Notes: generated from the sequence alone by a model not told the origin. Numbered from the stretch's first letter, positions 1-9,113 are shown. The stretch is DNA of 64,000 nucleotides from Stakelama portus (GCF_003171655.1 NZ_QFZL01000001.1:930001-994000); one strand, 5' to 3'. Numbers and translations are program-made.

Positions 1-266
1 GCGCTGGCGACATCGAGGTCGCGACCATGGATATAGATTTTCGTCGCGTTCTGGTTCAGCGTCGCGTCGATTTCGGTGTGACCGGAAAAGGTCGGGCTTT
101 CGGGCAGGATGGTGAAATCGAGCCGATAGGCAGTCGGGGTGGCGATATCGGGAAGCTTGCCGGTCGGAACCGTTTCTTCCTGCGTAGTCGGTGGGGACGG
201 CTGAGTCTGTGCCGACGCCGTGCCGATGCTCAGGGCAACGCAGGCGACAGAGAATATCCGGCGCAT
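1..266 (-). CDS. M1 family metallopeptidase (aminopeptidase N-like), N-terminal fragment
   Basis: Only the first 88 codons lie in the window; the gene runs off the left edge. The chain opens with a signal peptide (MRRIFSVACVALSIGTASAQ, cleavage after ASA around residue 19). After a Pro/Thr-rich linker follows the typical start of an M1 aminopeptidase N-terminal beta domain: LPDIATPTAYRLDFTILPE, then a stretch about solutes of the form GHTEIDATLNQNATKIYIHG. The zinc site (HExxH) would lie outside the window, so activity cannot be judged. The family removes N-terminal residues from peptides; the signal peptide points to an exported enzyme. The start is the ATG ending at 266, the only one giving a complete signal peptide. 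Confidence 0.8.
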   Translation of the reverse strand, partial: MRRIFSVACVALSIGTASAQTQPSPPTTQEETVPTGKLPDIATPTAYRLDFTILPESPTFSGHTEIDATLNQNATKIYIHGRDLDVAS

Positions 267-338
267 CAAGAATCCTTTCGTACCGCGGAAGTGCAAGGGC
301 TTAAGATCGCGGCGTGTTTCGTGCAAGGTTACATTGTA

Positions 339-1415
339 TCAATCGAATAATTCTCCCTGCGCACCGCGCGGCGGCCGAAACAGGTCGGTGCGCACGCGCG
401 GAACCGGCCTGTCGAGTCCATGGCGCCGCGCGGCGATATGGAAGCGCCTGCGCATCAGTTCGCCCCAGACACCCTGGCCGCGCATCCGCGAAAAGAAACC
501 GGGATCATTGTCGCGCCCGCCGCCGCGCATTGCCTGGATCGTCGCCATCACCTTGCCGGCGCGATCGGGGAAATGCGTGTCGAGCCAGGCCCGGAACAGC
601 GGGGCGACTTCGTGCGGCAACCGAACGGGAATGAAGGACGCGGCCCGTGCGCCGGATTCCGCAGCACGCTCCAATATATGTTCGAGTTCGTAATCGGTGA
701 TCATCGGGATCACCGGAGCGATCGATACGATGACCGGTATGCCGGCATCGGCCAGTCGGCGCACCGCGGTCAGTCGCCGTTCGGGATGTGGCGCGCGCGG
801 CTCGACCGTCATCGCGATCCGGGGATCGAGCGAGGTTATCGACACCATGACCGACGCCAGCCCCTTCGCCGCCATCGGCGCGAGCAAATCGATATCGCGC
901 AGCACGCGATCCGATTTGGTGGTGATCGTCAGCGGATGGCTGGTTTCGGCGAGTATTTCCACACATCCGCGCATGATCCGCCACTCGCGCTCGATCGGCT
1001 GATAGGGATCGGTATTGGTGCCGAACGCGATATTCGCACAGACATAGCCCGGCTTCGCCAGCGCCTCGCGCAGCAGGGCAGGGGCATCGGGCTTGGCGAA
1101 CAGCCGGGTTTCGAAATCGAGACCCGGCGAGAGGTCATGATAGGCATGGGTCGGCCGCGCGAAGCAATAGATACAGCCATGCTCGCAGCCGCGGTAAGGA
1201 TTGATCGAACGATCGAAGGGGATGTCGGGCGATTTGTTGCGCGTGATGATCGTTTTCGGCTTTTCCACCGTCACGGTCGTGCGCAATTTGGGCGCGCCGC
1301 CATCGATTGCTTCGCGCGCGTCGATCCAGTCGCCATCCGCCTCGCGCTCGGCAAGGCCGAAACGCGTGCTTTCGCGGTTGAGCGTCGCACCACGCGAGGG
1401 CCGTGGTTTTCCCAT
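339..1415 (-). CDS. PA0069-type radical SAM protein
   Basis: 358 residues. The radical SAM cysteine cluster is visible as C77-x3-C81-x2-C84 in GCEHGCIYCFARPTH, which binds the [4Fe-4S] cluster that cleaves S-adenosylmethionine. The surroundings (NPYRGCEHGC, then AFGTNTDPYQPIER and TKSDRVLRDIDLL) match the PA0069/Rv2578c group, distantly related to spore photoproduct lyase-like proteins. No substrate is established for this group as far as I know. It is a single gene, divergent from the VOC gene, with about 70 bases between its stop and the aminopeptidase start. The ATG at 1415 gives a normal-length N terminus. Confidence 0.85.
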   Translation of the reverse strand: MGKPRPSRGATLNRESTRFGLAEREADGDWIDAREAIDGGAPKLRTTVTVEKPKTIITRNKSPDIPFDRSINPYRGCEHGCIYCFARPTHAYHDLSPGLDFETRLFAKPDAPALLREALAKPGYVCANIAFGTNTDPYQPIEREWRIMRGCVEILAETSHPLTITTKSDRVLRDIDLLAPMAAKGLASVMVSITSLDPRIAMTVEPRAPHPERRLTAVRRLADAGIPVIVSIAPVIPMITDYELEHILERAAESGARAASFIPVRLPHEVAPLFRAWLDTHFPDRAGKVMATIQAMRGGGRDNDPGFFSRMRGQGVWGELMRRRFHIAARRHGLDRPVPRVRTDLFRPPRGAQGELFD

Positions 1416-1467
1416 TGCGCAAAGATAGGACTAGCGTTAGAACATATCAAGAACATTGGAGTGTGAT

Positions 1468-1809
1468 ATGGCCCGCATCAACTATGTCGAACTGCCGGTG
1501 CGCGATGTGCCGGGGCTCAAGCAATTCTACACCCAGGCCTTTGGCTGGAGCTTCACCGATTTCGGTCCCGATTATGCCGGCATGACCGGCGGCGACGTCG
1601 ATCTGGGCCTGAACGGCGATACCGATCAATGGACGGCGCAGCTGTTGCCGGTGATCGAAGTCGAGGATCTGGAAGCGGCGCTGGATCAGGTGCTGGCGGC
1701 GGGCGGTACGGTGACGCTGCCGATCTTCAGCTTTCCCGGCGGTCGGCGCTTCCATTTCAAGGACCCGCACGGGCATGAGCTCGGAGTGTGGAAGTCGGAA
1801 GCGCAGTGA
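1468..1809 (+). CDS. VOC family protein (glyoxalase/bleomycin resistance-like)
   Basis: 113 residues. It has the vicinal oxygen chelate fold pattern: an opening strand MARINYVELPVRDV followed by LKQFYTQAFGW, and the closing FPGGRRFHFKDPHGHELGVW, where the FKDPxGHELGVW end supplies a metal-ligand Glu. VOC proteins act in glyoxal detoxification, antibiotic binding or ring cleavage; this single-module type is of unknown substrate. I chose the ATG at 1468 because a GGAG Shine-Dalgarno (1458-1461) sits six bases upstream. The in-frame TTG at 1456 would overlap that signal. It converges with moaB. Confidence 0.8.
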   Translation: MARINYVELPVRDVPGLKQFYTQAFGWSFTDFGPDYAGMTGGDVDLGLNGDTDQWTAQLLPVIEVEDLEAALDQVLAAGGTVTLPIFSFPGGRRFHFKDPHGHELGVWKSEAQ

Positions 1810-1824
1810 TCCCGCATGGCGGGA
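1810..1824. terminator. perfect 6-bp hairpin between convergent genes
   Basis: TCCCGC-ATG-GCGGGA is a perfect inverted repeat with a three-base loop. It lies exactly between the stop of the VOC gene and the stop of moaB, which face each other. The position and symmetry suit a bidirectional terminator. There is no T-run on either side, so intrinsic termination is only inferred. Confidence 0.4.
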
Positions 1825-1830
1825 GCCCGG

Positions 1831-2358
1831 TCAGCGCTCGGTAAGGCGGGGCATCAGCTCGACGAAATTGCAGGGGCGGTGCCGGATGTCGAGCTGGTCC
1901 CTGAGGATGCCGTCCCAGCCATCCTTCACTGCTCCGGTGGAACCGGGCAGCGCGAACAGATAGGTGCCGCGCGCAACCCCGGCGGTCGCACGCGACTGGA
2001 CCGTCGACGTGCCGATCGACTGAAAGCTCAACCAGCGGAAGAGTTCGCCAAAACCGGGAATTTCCTTTTCCCACACCATGGCGAAGGCTTCGGGCGTGAC
2101 GTCGCGGCCGGTAACGCCGGTGCCGCCGGTCGAAATCACTGCATCGACACCCGGATTGTCGATCCAGATGTCGAGCTGCGCGGCGATCCGCACGGCATCG
2201 TCGGGAAGGATCATGCGATCCGCCAGCTCGTGCCCCGCTTCGGTAAGCCGTGCGACCAGCGTGTCGCCCGACCGGTCATCCTCCGGCCCGCGCGTATCCG
2301 ATACCGTCAGAACTGCAATGCGAACCGGACGGAAGGGGATGTTCTCGTCAATTGGCAC
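1831..2358 (-). CDS. moaB: molybdenum cofactor biosynthesis protein MoaB
   Basis: 175 residues of the MogA/MoaB family, which adenylylates or stabilises molybdopterin before molybdenum insertion. Diagnostic motifs are [16 protein letters not shown] near residue 16 and [18 protein letters not shown] near residue 75 (the GGTG and D loop that binds molybdopterin). [14 protein letters not shown] near the end is also typical. It starts with GTG at 2358 and overlaps the end of the lytic transglycosylase gene by 11 bases, so it is the last gene of a three-gene minus-strand operon. No other Moco genes are in the window. Confidence 0.9.
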   Translation of the reverse strand: MPIDENIPFRPVRIAVLTVSDTRGPEDDRSGDTLVARLTEAGHELADRMILPDDAVRIAAQLDIWIDNPGVDAVISTGGTGVTGRDVTPEAFAMVWEKEIPGFGELFRWLSFQSIGTSTVQSRATAGVARGTYLFALPGSTGAVKDGWDGILRDQLDIRHRPCNFVELMPRLTER

Positions 2359-4153
2359 CGTTTGCCGCCGAAAAACCGGGAGCGGCGGTCACACGCACCG
2401 CCGCATCGCCGGGGAGACCCGGGAAGCGCGGCCACATGCCCTGCGCCAGCGCGGCGCGGCTGGCCGAAGCCTTGCCTTCCTGCCGCTCGTACATCCAGTA
2501 ATTGCGCAGGACGATCATCACATATCCCCGCGTTTCCCAATAGGGGATGCTCTCGATATAGAGCAGCGGGTCGCCATTGTCGTGCGTGGTCGAATTCCAT
2601 TCGGCCACCGGAGTCGGTCCGGCATTATAGGCCGCGATGACCTTGGGCAGCAGCCCGCCGGTGAAGGGGGAATCGCGCAGCTGCTCAAGATAGCTCTGCC
2701 CGATTTCCATGTTGACCGAGGGATCGGTGAGATCGGCATTGGCGTAATCGACTCCGTGCCGACGGCTGACGTCGATCGCCGCACCCTGCTTGACCTGCAT
2801 CAGCCCCATCGCCCCCGCGGCGCTGCGGATATCGGAATTGAACCGCGATTCCTGCAGCGTGTGCGCATAGACGAGCGCGCGATCGACGCGCCATCCGCCG
2901 TCGGGCGTCCAGTTCGGAGCGGGATAGCGCGCCAGTTCGGCCTCGGACGTGCCGTTGGGCGCATTGTGCGACAGCCAGAGCTGAGTCGCCGGCAGGTTGA
3001 GTCGTCCGGCCAGGCGGACAAGCGCGGGATGTTCCTCGGCGGTTTCGAGCCGCGCCTGATGGCGCAACACTTCGTCCGCAAGGTCGTTTTCGCCGATTTC
3101 GGTCAACGCGGCGGCGACGCGGATATTGGGATAATGTTCGAGCGTCCGCCAATCCTGAACGACATAGGCTTCGCCATTGGCGGCGGCATCGAAAATGCCG
3201 AGCGCTTCCTGCGCAAGCATGCCGTAGAAGGTTTCGCCATATTGGGCGGCAGCCTTCAGGCTGGGCGACACCCGCTCGGGATGGCCGCACGCCATGTCCG
3301 CGCGCGACAGCCAGTACAGCCCCGCCGAACGCATATCGCCATCGGCGGCGCGCACGCTGACCGCATTGAACGCGGTCGCCGCGCCTTCGCAATCGCCCTG
3401 ACGCCATGCCGCGAGCCCCTGAACCCAATCGCCCAGTGCCGCGAAATCGCCGACGCCCTGCTGCGCGAAGGCCGCCATGCGGCGGGCATTCGCGTCGTCA
3501 TTCGCGGTATAATATATCCACGCGATCTTCTGTTGCCATTCGGTCAGTGCATCGGGCGGCAGATCGGCGGCAAATTGCCCCAGCAGCGCCTCGGCCCCGG
3601 CGCCGTCATCCTGTTTGATATAGGGCTGCATAGCGAGCACGACTTCGGTCGCGGCGCTGTTCGTGCTGATCGAGCGCAGCCGCTGGCGCACCGGCGCACC
3701 ATTGTACCAGCGCAACGCCTGCTCATAGGGAAGCGCCGGCGTCGAGGTCGCGCCGCGCAGGTCGGCGAGGCGCGACAATTGCCCGGCCTGCGGCAATTCG
3801 GGCGCCTGAGCGAGCAGGTCGAGCAGCGGCTGAAGCTCGACGCGCGGCGACCCTGCGGCAGTATAGAGTTCGGCACGCGCAATGGGGTGGAGAATGCCGG
3901 GCCGCATCGCGTCGAGAAGCTGCGCCGCTTCGTCCCAGCGCTGTGCGCGGATCGCGGCGAACACTGCCGCATATTGGCGGCGCTGTTCGGCATTGAGCTG
4001 ATCGGGAATGCCGTCATTGTCGCGCGCGTTCGCTGCGGCCTTGTCGCCGTCATGGGTCAGCGCCAGAACCGATGGGGGCAGTTCGAGCCCCTTGTCCCCG
4101 GCATGAGCCGCGGCGGGCATCGCCAGCGCAGCGGCAGCTAGAATGATACGCAT
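2348..4153 (-). CDS. lytic transglycosylase (SLT domain) with long helical N-terminal region
   Basis: 601 residues. A signal peptide ([18 protein letters not shown]) is followed by a long alpha-helical repeat region resembling the superhelical U-domain of Slt70. A C-terminal SLT domain cleaves the MurNAc-GlcNAc bond of peptidoglycan. The catalytic Glu is E435 in [10 protein letters not shown], followed by [11 protein letters not shown] and, later, VIAAYNAGP. It is an exported periplasmic enzyme. The frame is open upstream to 4252, but the ATG at 4153 gives the complete signal peptide and lies two bases after the UDG-like stop codon, so the two genes are co-transcribed. Confidence 0.9.
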   Translation of the reverse strand: MRIILAAAALAMPAAAHAGDKGLELPPSVLALTHDGDKAAANARDNDGIPDQLNAEQRRQYAAVFAAIRAQRWDEAAQLLDAMRPGILHPIARAELYTAAGSPRVELQPLLDLLAQAPELPQAGQLSRLADLRGATSTPALPYEQALRWYNGAPVRQRLRSISTNSAATEVVLAMQPYIKQDDGAGAEALLGQFAADLPPDALTEWQQKIAWIYYTANDDANARRMAAFAQQGVGDFAALGDWVQGLAAWRQGDCEGAATAFNAVSVRAADGDMRSAGLYWLSRADMACGHPERVSPSLKAAAQYGETFYGMLAQEALGIFDAAANGEAYVVQDWRTLEHYPNIRVAAALTEIGENDLADEVLRHQARLETAEEHPALVRLAGRLNLPATQLWLSHNAPNGTSEAELARYPAPNWTPDGGWRVDRALVYAHTLQESRFNSDIRSAAGAMGLMQVKQGAAIDVSRRHGVDYANADLTDPSVNMEIGQSYLEQLRDSPFTGGLLPKVIAAYNAGPTPVAEWNSTTHDNGDPLLYIESIPYWETRGYVMIVLRNYWMYERQEGKASASRAALAQGMWPRFPGLPGDAAVRVTAAPGFSAANGAN

Positions 4154-4155
4154 CG

Positions 4156-4902
4156 TCACAGGCTGCTCCCCCGGATCAGCAACATTTGAAGGTTCTTCCA
4201 GGCGTCCGCCTTGTTGGCGGGATGCTTCAACAAAAATCGGGGATGAAGGCACGCCACTGCCGCCATTTTGCCCCGCGAATGGTTTACATAGCCTAAACCA
4301 TCGTTCGCGTCCGCCCCGTCCGTCTCAAGCAGGAGTCGTTCCGTCGTACGACCGAGCAAAAGCAGCTGTTTCGGAGATGCGAGCGCAATGTGATGCCGGG
4401 CCAGGTCGGCAAGGCGCGTTTCGGAATCGGGCGGCAATTGGGTGGCGACCGGCGCCGCCCATGCCACCGGCGCGATATAGACGTCTGCGCGCGTCATCCC
4501 GATCGCCGCGAGCATCCGGTCGAACAGGCGCCCGGGGGCTCCGCCGATCAGTGCAGGTGATTCGCCATTTCCCGATTCGGGCATGTCGGTGACGATCATC
4601 AGCGGCGCCGAAGGATCGCCTTCGGGAGCGACGCGCGGTGCAAACCAGCCATTTTCGGGCGCATGTTCGCTCATCCGCCACGCCAGGAAGGATTCGAGGG
4701 TCTGAGGCAGCGGCTCCGGCGCAGCAGCCTCGCCGCCGCCGGTCGTCGCCGCCGTTGTTGCCGTAGCGGCGGCGGGCGGCGGCGCGCGCGTCAGCCAGTC
4801 GCGCGGCGCATCCTGCAACAGCATATCGACGCCGGCATCATGCCACCATTCCAGCGTACTCGCTGCCTCTGCTCGCCAGTCAAGAATTGGTTCTGCCCCC
4901 AT
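4156..4902 (-). CDS. uracil-DNA glycosylase superfamily protein, atypical
   Basis: 248 residues. The C-terminal half has the UDG fold signature: IGGAPGRLFDRMLAAIGM, VYIAPVAWAAP, LLLLGRTTERLLL and finally CLHPRFLLKHPANKADAWKNLQ, the family 4/5-like HP-hinge motif. The N-terminal 60 residues are Ala/Thr-rich and unlike the family. Only one cysteine (in VACLHPR) is present, so the four-cysteine Fe-S site of family 4 enzymes is absent. The first motif GExPG is replaced by TDMPESG. Repair activity is therefore uncertain. I prefer the ATG at 4902 with AAAGGG just upstream over a TTG at 4938. First gene of the operon with slt and moaB. Confidence 0.75.
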   Translation of the reverse strand: MGAEPILDWRAEAASTLEWWHDAGVDMLLQDAPRDWLTRAPPPAAATATTAATTGGGEAAAPEPLPQTLESFLAWRMSEHAPENGWFAPRVAPEGDPSAPLMIVTDMPESGNGESPALIGGAPGRLFDRMLAAIGMTRADVYIAPVAWAAPVATQLPPDSETRLADLARHHIALASPKQLLLLGRTTERLLLETDGADANDGLGYVNHSRGKMAAVACLHPRFLLKHPANKADAWKNLQMLLIRGSSL

Positions 4903-4922
4903 AAGCCCTTTAGAATCCCGGG

Positions 4923-4938
4923 TTGACGTCGCGGTCAA
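4923..4938. promoter_or_regulatory. symmetrical TTGAC/GTCAA element between divergent genes
   Basis: TTGAC (4923-4927) and GTCAA (4934-4938) form a 5-6-5 inverted repeat in the 115-base gap between the divergent UDG-like and ETF-QO genes. It could be two oppositely facing -35 boxes or a dyad operator. I cannot identify convincing -10 boxes at the expected distance, so the role is open. Confidence 0.25.
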
Positions 4939-5017
4939 TCTGCCTTCATCCGGTCAGAGACAAGACGTGGCGGACACGCGACGACAGGCATAACGAGTGT
5001 CCCGGAAGGAGATGAGC

Positions 5018-6673
5018 ATGAGCGAACGCGAGTCGATGCCCTATGACGTGGTGATCGTCGGTGCCGGTCCCGCCGGGCTGTCGGCGGCAATCCGGCTGAA
5101 GCAGCTTGCCAATGAGGCCGGCAGCGAACTGTCGGTCTGTATCCTGGAAAAAGGGTCCGAAGTCGGCGCGCATATCCTTTCGGGCGCGGTGATCGATCCC
5201 AAGTCGCTCGATGAATTGCTGCCGACCTGGCGCGACGACGGCTGCCCGCTGGCGCAGACGCCGGTGACCGAGAATATTCACTGGCATCTGTCGGCGAAGC
5301 ATAAATCGTCGATGCCCAATTTCATGATCCCGCCCTTCATGAACAACAAGGGCACCTATACCGGATCGCTCGGCAATCTGTGCCGCTGGCTGGCGGGCAA
5401 GGCCGAAGAACTGGGCGTCGAGATTTTTCCGGGCTTCGCCGCTGCCGAAATCCTGTTCAACGACGATGGGTCGGTAAAGGGTGTTGCCACCGGCGACATG
5501 GGCGTTGCGCGCGATGGCGAGCACAAGCCCGATTATCAGCCCGGCCTCGAACTCCATGCCCGCTATACCCTGTTCGGCGAGGGGTGCCGCGGTCACCTGT
5601 CCAAACAGGTGATGCGCATGTTCGATCTGCGCAAGGATTGCGACCCGCAGATTTACGGCCTGGGCATCAAGGAATTGTGGGATATCGATCCGGCCAAGCA
5701 TGTGCCGGGGCGTGTCATCCACACCCAGGGCTGGCCACTGGGCGAAGACGCCGATGGCGGCGGCTTCCTCTATCATCAGGCGGACGGGCAGGTGGCGCTC
5801 GGCTTCGTCACCTGGCTCAACTATTCCAATCCCTATCTCTCGCCGTTCGAAGAGATGCAGCGCTGGAAGACGCATCCGGCGATCGCGGAGATCCTCGCGG
5901 GCGCCAAGCGCGTTTCCTATGGCGCGCGCGCGATCAGCGACGGCGGGTTCCAGTCGGTGCCCAAGCTGGTGTTCCCGGGCGGCGCATTGATCGGCGACAG
6001 CGCCGGATTCCTGAACGTGCCGCGTATCAAGGGCACGCATACCGCGATGAAAAGCGGCATGATGGCCGCCGAAGCGGCGTTCGAAGCAGTCAAGGCGGAT
6101 CGCAGCGCCGACGAACTGACGGCCTATCCCGCCGCCTATGAATCGAGCTGGGTTTATAAGGAACTGCGCATGGTGCGGAACACCGCGCCGCTGGTGAAGA
6201 AGTTCGGCGACGAATGGGGCACCATATTCGCGGGCATGACGATGTGGGCCGAATATCTGGGCATCCGCATGCCGTTCACCATGCACCACCACCCGGATCA
6301 CGAAAGCCTGGTGCATGCCAGCCAGGCGAAACCGATCGCCTATCCCAAGCCCGATGGCGTGCTGACGTTCGACCGGCTTTCCTCGGTATTTCTGTCGAAT
6401 ACCAATCATGAGGAAGATCAGCCCTGTCACCTGACGCTCAAGGATCCGGACATTCCGATCGACTATAATCTGCCAGTGTACGCAGAGCCCGCGCAGCGCT
6501 ATTGCCCTGCGGGTGTATATGAAGTCGTCGGCCTGGAAGAAGGAACCCCGCGGTTCCAGATCAATGCGCAGAATTGCGTCCATTGCAAAACCTGCGACAT
6601 CAAGGACCCCACCCAGAACATCAACTGGGTCGTACCCGAAGGCGGCGGAGGCCCCAATTATCCCAACATGTAA
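5018..6673 (+). CDS. electron transfer flavoprotein-ubiquinone oxidoreductase
   Basis: 551 residues. This membrane-associated flavoprotein passes electrons from ETF (fed by acyl-CoA and amino-acid dehydrogenases) to ubiquinone. The FAD dinucleotide motif VVIVGAGPAGLSAA lies at residues 11-24. A second FAD contact region is GGALIGDSAGFLN. The C-terminal [4Fe-4S] ferredoxin domain has CPAGVYEV and NCVHCKTCDIKDP, and the chain ends PNYPNM. The ATG at 5018 has AAGGAG (5006-5011) at ideal spacing; the earlier ATG at 5012 abuts that signal. Its stop overlaps the beginning of the TPR gene. Confidence 0.93.
   Translation: MSERESMPYDVVIVGAGPAGLSAAIRLKQLANEAGSELSVCILEKGSEVGAHILSGAVIDPKSLDELLPTWRDDGCPLAQTPVTENIHWHLSAKHKSSMPNFMIPPFMNNKGTYTGSLGNLCRWLAGKAEELGVEIFPGFAAAEILFNDDGSVKGVATGDMGVARDGEHKPDYQPGLELHARYTLFGEGCRGHLSKQVMRMFDLRKDCDPQIYGLGIKELWDIDPAKHVPGRVIHTQGWPLGEDADGGGFLYHQADGQVALGFVTWLNYSNPYLSPFEEMQRWKTHPAIAEILAGAKRVSYGARAISDGGFQSVPKLVFPGGALIGDSAGFLNVPRIKGTHTAMKSGMMAAEAAFEAVKADRSADELTAYPAAYESSWVYKELRMVRNTAPLVKKFGDEWGTIFAGMTMWAEYLGIRMPFTMHHHPDHESLVHASQAKPIAYPKPDGVLTFDRLSSVFLSNTNHEEDQPCHLTLKDPDIPIDYNLPVYAEPAQRYCPAGVYEVVGLEEGTPRFQINAQNCVHCKTCDIKDPTQNINWVVPEGGGGPNYPNM
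6647..6651 (+). promoter_or_regulatory. strong Shine-Dalgarno inside the ETF-QO end, serving the TPR gene
   Basis: GGAGG lies within the last codons of the ETF-QO gene. No ATG, GTG or TTG exists at a suitable distance in the TPR frame. The codons five and eight bases downstream are ATT (6657) and ATC (6660). The site supports initiation near here, either on a non-standard codon or through the AUGUAA junction at 6668-6673. Confidence 0.4.
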
Positions 6674-8276
6674 ATGGCTGGTATCGGCGCTGGCCCTGCT
6701 GACGATGGTCGGCGCAGGGCCGGCGCTGGCGCAGCAAGTCGACGGACGCGCCTATGTCCGCGCAATGGCTGCGGACGCGGACGGCGACGTGCGGACCGCG
6801 GTTGCCGCCTATGCCAATGCGCTGAACAATGCGCCCGACGACGAGATGGTTGCGCTGCGCGCCTATCGCGAAGGGCTTGCCGCCGGCGACGAGGCGCTGA
6901 CGACGCGCGCGGCGCGGGTGCTGGCATCGGGCGAAGCGACGCCACCCGATGTTTCGCTCTATCTGCTGGCGGTCGCGGTGCGCGACAAGGACAGTATGGC
7001 GATCGACCGGCTGATGGCCGATATTGCCAAAGGGCCGTTCAATTTCATGCTGCCGTCGCTTCGCGCCTGGCAGGCATATGAAAATGGCGGCGATCCCTTC
7101 GCGCCGCTTTCCGAACCGAGCGACAGCGGGCTGGAGCGCCGTTTCAACGCCGAAAATCGCATGCTGCTGGGGCTGGCGACCGGCGATGTCGCCGTCGCAT
7201 CGGGCGCCATCCGTGCGCTGATGGCGACGGGGCGGGGCAATCCCGATCTGGCGCTCGACGGTGCCGTCATCCTGGCATCGACCGGCCAGCGCGATGCCGC
7301 GCGCGCGCTGGCGATCGGCGCACAGGGCGAACTTTCCGAATATCTCCGGCGCATGGGACGGCAAAAGCCCGGCATGGCATTCGCGCTGTCGCGGATAATG
7401 CTGCGCGTCGCAGGGGATCTGGCGCATGAGGACGCAGTGGTGCTGTCGATCATGCTGACGCGGACCGGGCTGATGCTCGATCCGCTGGACGATCGGCTGC
7501 GGCTGTTGCTCGCCGACGCGCTTTCGCGCGACGGTGCCGACCAGGTCGCGCTCGAAGTGCTGGCGCAAATCCCCGCGTCCAGTCCGTTCGACGATGAGGC
7601 CCGGATCGTGTCGATCGACGTGCTCGCGCGCGCCGGGCGAACCGAGGAAGCGCTGACGCGCGCCCGGGAAATCGCCAACCGGCGCGGCGCGACGAGCGAG
7701 GACGCGCAAAGCTATGGCGACCTGCTGGCGGCGAACGAGCGCTACGAAGCCGCCGCGCAAGCCTATGCAATGGCGATTGCGCGTGCCGAAGGCTCCGCCA
7801 ATTGGGTGTTGTATGTTTCGCGTGGCCGCGCGCTCGACGCGGCAGGGCATTGGGACGATGCGCTGGCGGCGCTGCGGCAGGCGGTGGCGCTGGCGCCGGA
7901 TGAACCGGTGGCGCTCGACACGCTGGGACGCGCGCAGATCGAACGCGGCGTCAATCTGGCAAAGGCGACGAACCTGATCGAACGCGCACATGACCTGCGC
8001 CCCGACGATCCGCAGATTACCGATTCGCTGGGCTGGGCCTATTTCCTGCAAGGCGATGTCGATCGTGCGGTGCCGCTGCTGGAACTCGCGGCAAAGGGCG
8101 CGCCGGGAAGCACCGAGATCAACGAGCATCTGGGCGATGCCTATTGGCATGTCGGTCGCCGGTTCGAGGCGCGTTATGCCTGGCAGGCGGCTTCGGTCTA
8201 TGCCGATGCCGAACAGAGCGCGCGGTTGCAGCGGAAAATCAGCCATGGCCCCGGCACGGCCATGGCCGCCGACTGA
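6657..8276 (+). CDS. exported tetratricopeptide repeat protein; start codon uncertain
   Basis: About 539 residues. A signal peptide core (KWLVSALALL, then GAGPALA before QQVDG) is followed by helical TPR-type repeats. These are clearest in the last 200 residues, for example WDDALAALRQAVALAPDEPVALDTLGRAQ and PQITDSLGWAYFLQGDVDRAVPLLELAA. TPR proteins are scaffolds; a periplasmic role in envelope assembly is inference only. In this frame the first ATG is at 6705, inside the signal peptide, and would destroy it. The coordinate given uses ATT at 6657 behind GGAGG. The gene overlaps the ETF-QO stop and is followed six bases later by ispE. Confidence 0.7.
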   Translation: MIPTCKWLVSALALLTMVGAGPALAQQVDGRAYVRAMAADADGDVRTAVAAYANALNNAPDDEMVALRAYREGLAAGDEALTTRAARVLASGEATPPDVSLYLLAVAVRDKDSMAIDRLMADIAKGPFNFMLPSLRAWQAYENGGDPFAPLSEPSDSGLERRFNAENRMLLGLATGDVAVASGAIRALMATGRGNPDLALDGAVILASTGQRDAARALAIGAQGELSEYLRRMGRQKPGMAFALSRIMLRVAGDLAHEDAVVLSIMLTRTGLMLDPLDDRLRLLLADALSRDGADQVALEVLAQIPASSPFDDEARIVSIDVLARAGRTEEALTRAREIANRRGATSEDAQSYGDLLAANERYEAAAQAYAMAIARAEGSANWVLYVSRGRALDAAGHWDDALAALRQAVALAPDEPVALDTLGRAQIERGVNLAKATNLIERAHDLRPDDPQITDSLGWAYFLQGDVDRAVPLLELAAKGAPGSTEINEHLGDAYWHVGRRFEARYAWQAASVYADAEQSARLQRKISHGPGTAMAAD

Positions 8277-8282
8277 TCCGAA

Positions 8283-9113
8283 ATGATCGTCGAACAGGCG
8301 CGGGCCAAGCTCAATCTGGCGCTTCATGTCCGCGCGCGGCGCGCGGACGGCTATCATGAGCTGGTGACGCTGTTCGCTTTTGTCGATCATGGCGATGCGG
8401 TGTCGGTGAAAGCGAGCGATGCTCCCGCATTTGCGGTGAGCGGAGACTTCGCCGATGCCCTGGTCGGCGAAGCGGATAACCTCGTGCTCCGCGCCGAACA
8501 TGCGTTTTGCGCGGTTTTCGGCATTGCGCAAACGCATGCGATCCATCTGGAAAAGCGATTGCCGGTGGCGTCGGGTATCGGCGGTGGATCGGCCGATGCG
8601 GCGGCGACGCTGCGTGCGCTTGCGCGGTTGCATGGCATTGCGGCCGATGACGCCCGTCTGTGGCAAATCGCCGACGATCTGGGGTCGGATGTGCCCGCCT
8701 GCCTTGCCAGCACGACTGTGATTGGAAAGGGGCGCGGGGAAAAGCTGCAGCCGATTGCAGGCGCGCCCGGCACTCCGGTGTTGCTGGTGAACCCCGGCAT
8801 CGCGGTTTCGACCGGCGAGATTTTCCGACGCTGGGACGGCGCCGATGGTGGCGCGTTGCCGTCGGGACCGGTGATCGAAGTCGCCATGGCGTCGCGCAAC
8901 GACCTTTATCCCCCCGCGCGGGAGATCGCGCCCGCGATTGGCGATAGTATCGCCTGGCTCGAAACAATGGCCGGAGTCCGGATGGTGCGGATGTCGGGTT
9001 CGGGAGCGACCTGTTTCGCGCTGTTCGACACCGCGGACGATTGCGCGGCGGCGCATCGGCGCGCGCGCGCAGAGCATCCTGATTGGTGGGCAGTCGCTAC
9101 CCAATTGGTGTGA
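8283..9113 (+). CDS. ispE: 4-diphosphocytidyl-2-C-methyl-D-erythritol kinase
   Basis: 276 residues. It phosphorylates the 2-hydroxyl of CDP-methylerythritol with ATP in the non-mevalonate isoprenoid pathway. The GHMP kinase features are AKLNLALHVRARRADGYHEL at the N terminus (catalytic Asp region), the ATP loop LPVASGIGGGSADAAATL near residue 95, and the C-terminal MSGSGATCFALF. The length is normal. It sits six bases behind the TPR gene, so the two are probably one transcript. The fused ispDF that makes its substrate, and consumes its product, is 40 kb away at 48863-50020. Confidence 0.95.
   Translation: MIVEQARAKLNLALHVRARRADGYHELVTLFAFVDHGDAVSVKASDAPAFAVSGDFADALVGEADNLVLRAEHAFCAVFGIAQTHAIHLEKRLPVASGIGGGSADAAATLRALARLHGIAADDARLWQIADDLGSDVPACLASTTVIGKGRGEKLQPIAGAPGTPVLLVNPGIAVSTGEIFRRWDGADGGALPSGPVIEVAMASRNDLYPPAREIAPAIGDSIAWLETMAGVRMVRMSGSGATCFALFDTADDCAAAHRRARAEHPDWWAVATQLV

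Noticed and set aside
1456-1467. TTG at 1456 as start of the VOC gene
   Set aside because: It lies just upstream of, and runs into, the GGAG that serves the ATG at 1468.
2078-4141. A 687-codon plus-strand frame opposite moaB and the lytic transglycosylase
   Set aside because: Overlaps the SLT domain coding region on the other strand; no motif or ribosome site supports it.
6674-7081. ATG at 6674 directly after the ETF-QO stop, giving an Arg-rich 135-residue frame
   Set aside because: The frame is out of phase with the TPR domain, lacks a signal peptide and is Arg/Cys-rich. The TPR frame is clearly the coding one; the ATG is still of note for the start problem.
6621-9104. A long open frame on the minus strand (827 codons) across the TPR and ispE genes
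   Set aside because: It is antisense to two well-supported genes, has no domain I recognise and an odd His/Arg/Gln-rich composition. Such long antisense frames arise from high-GC codon use.
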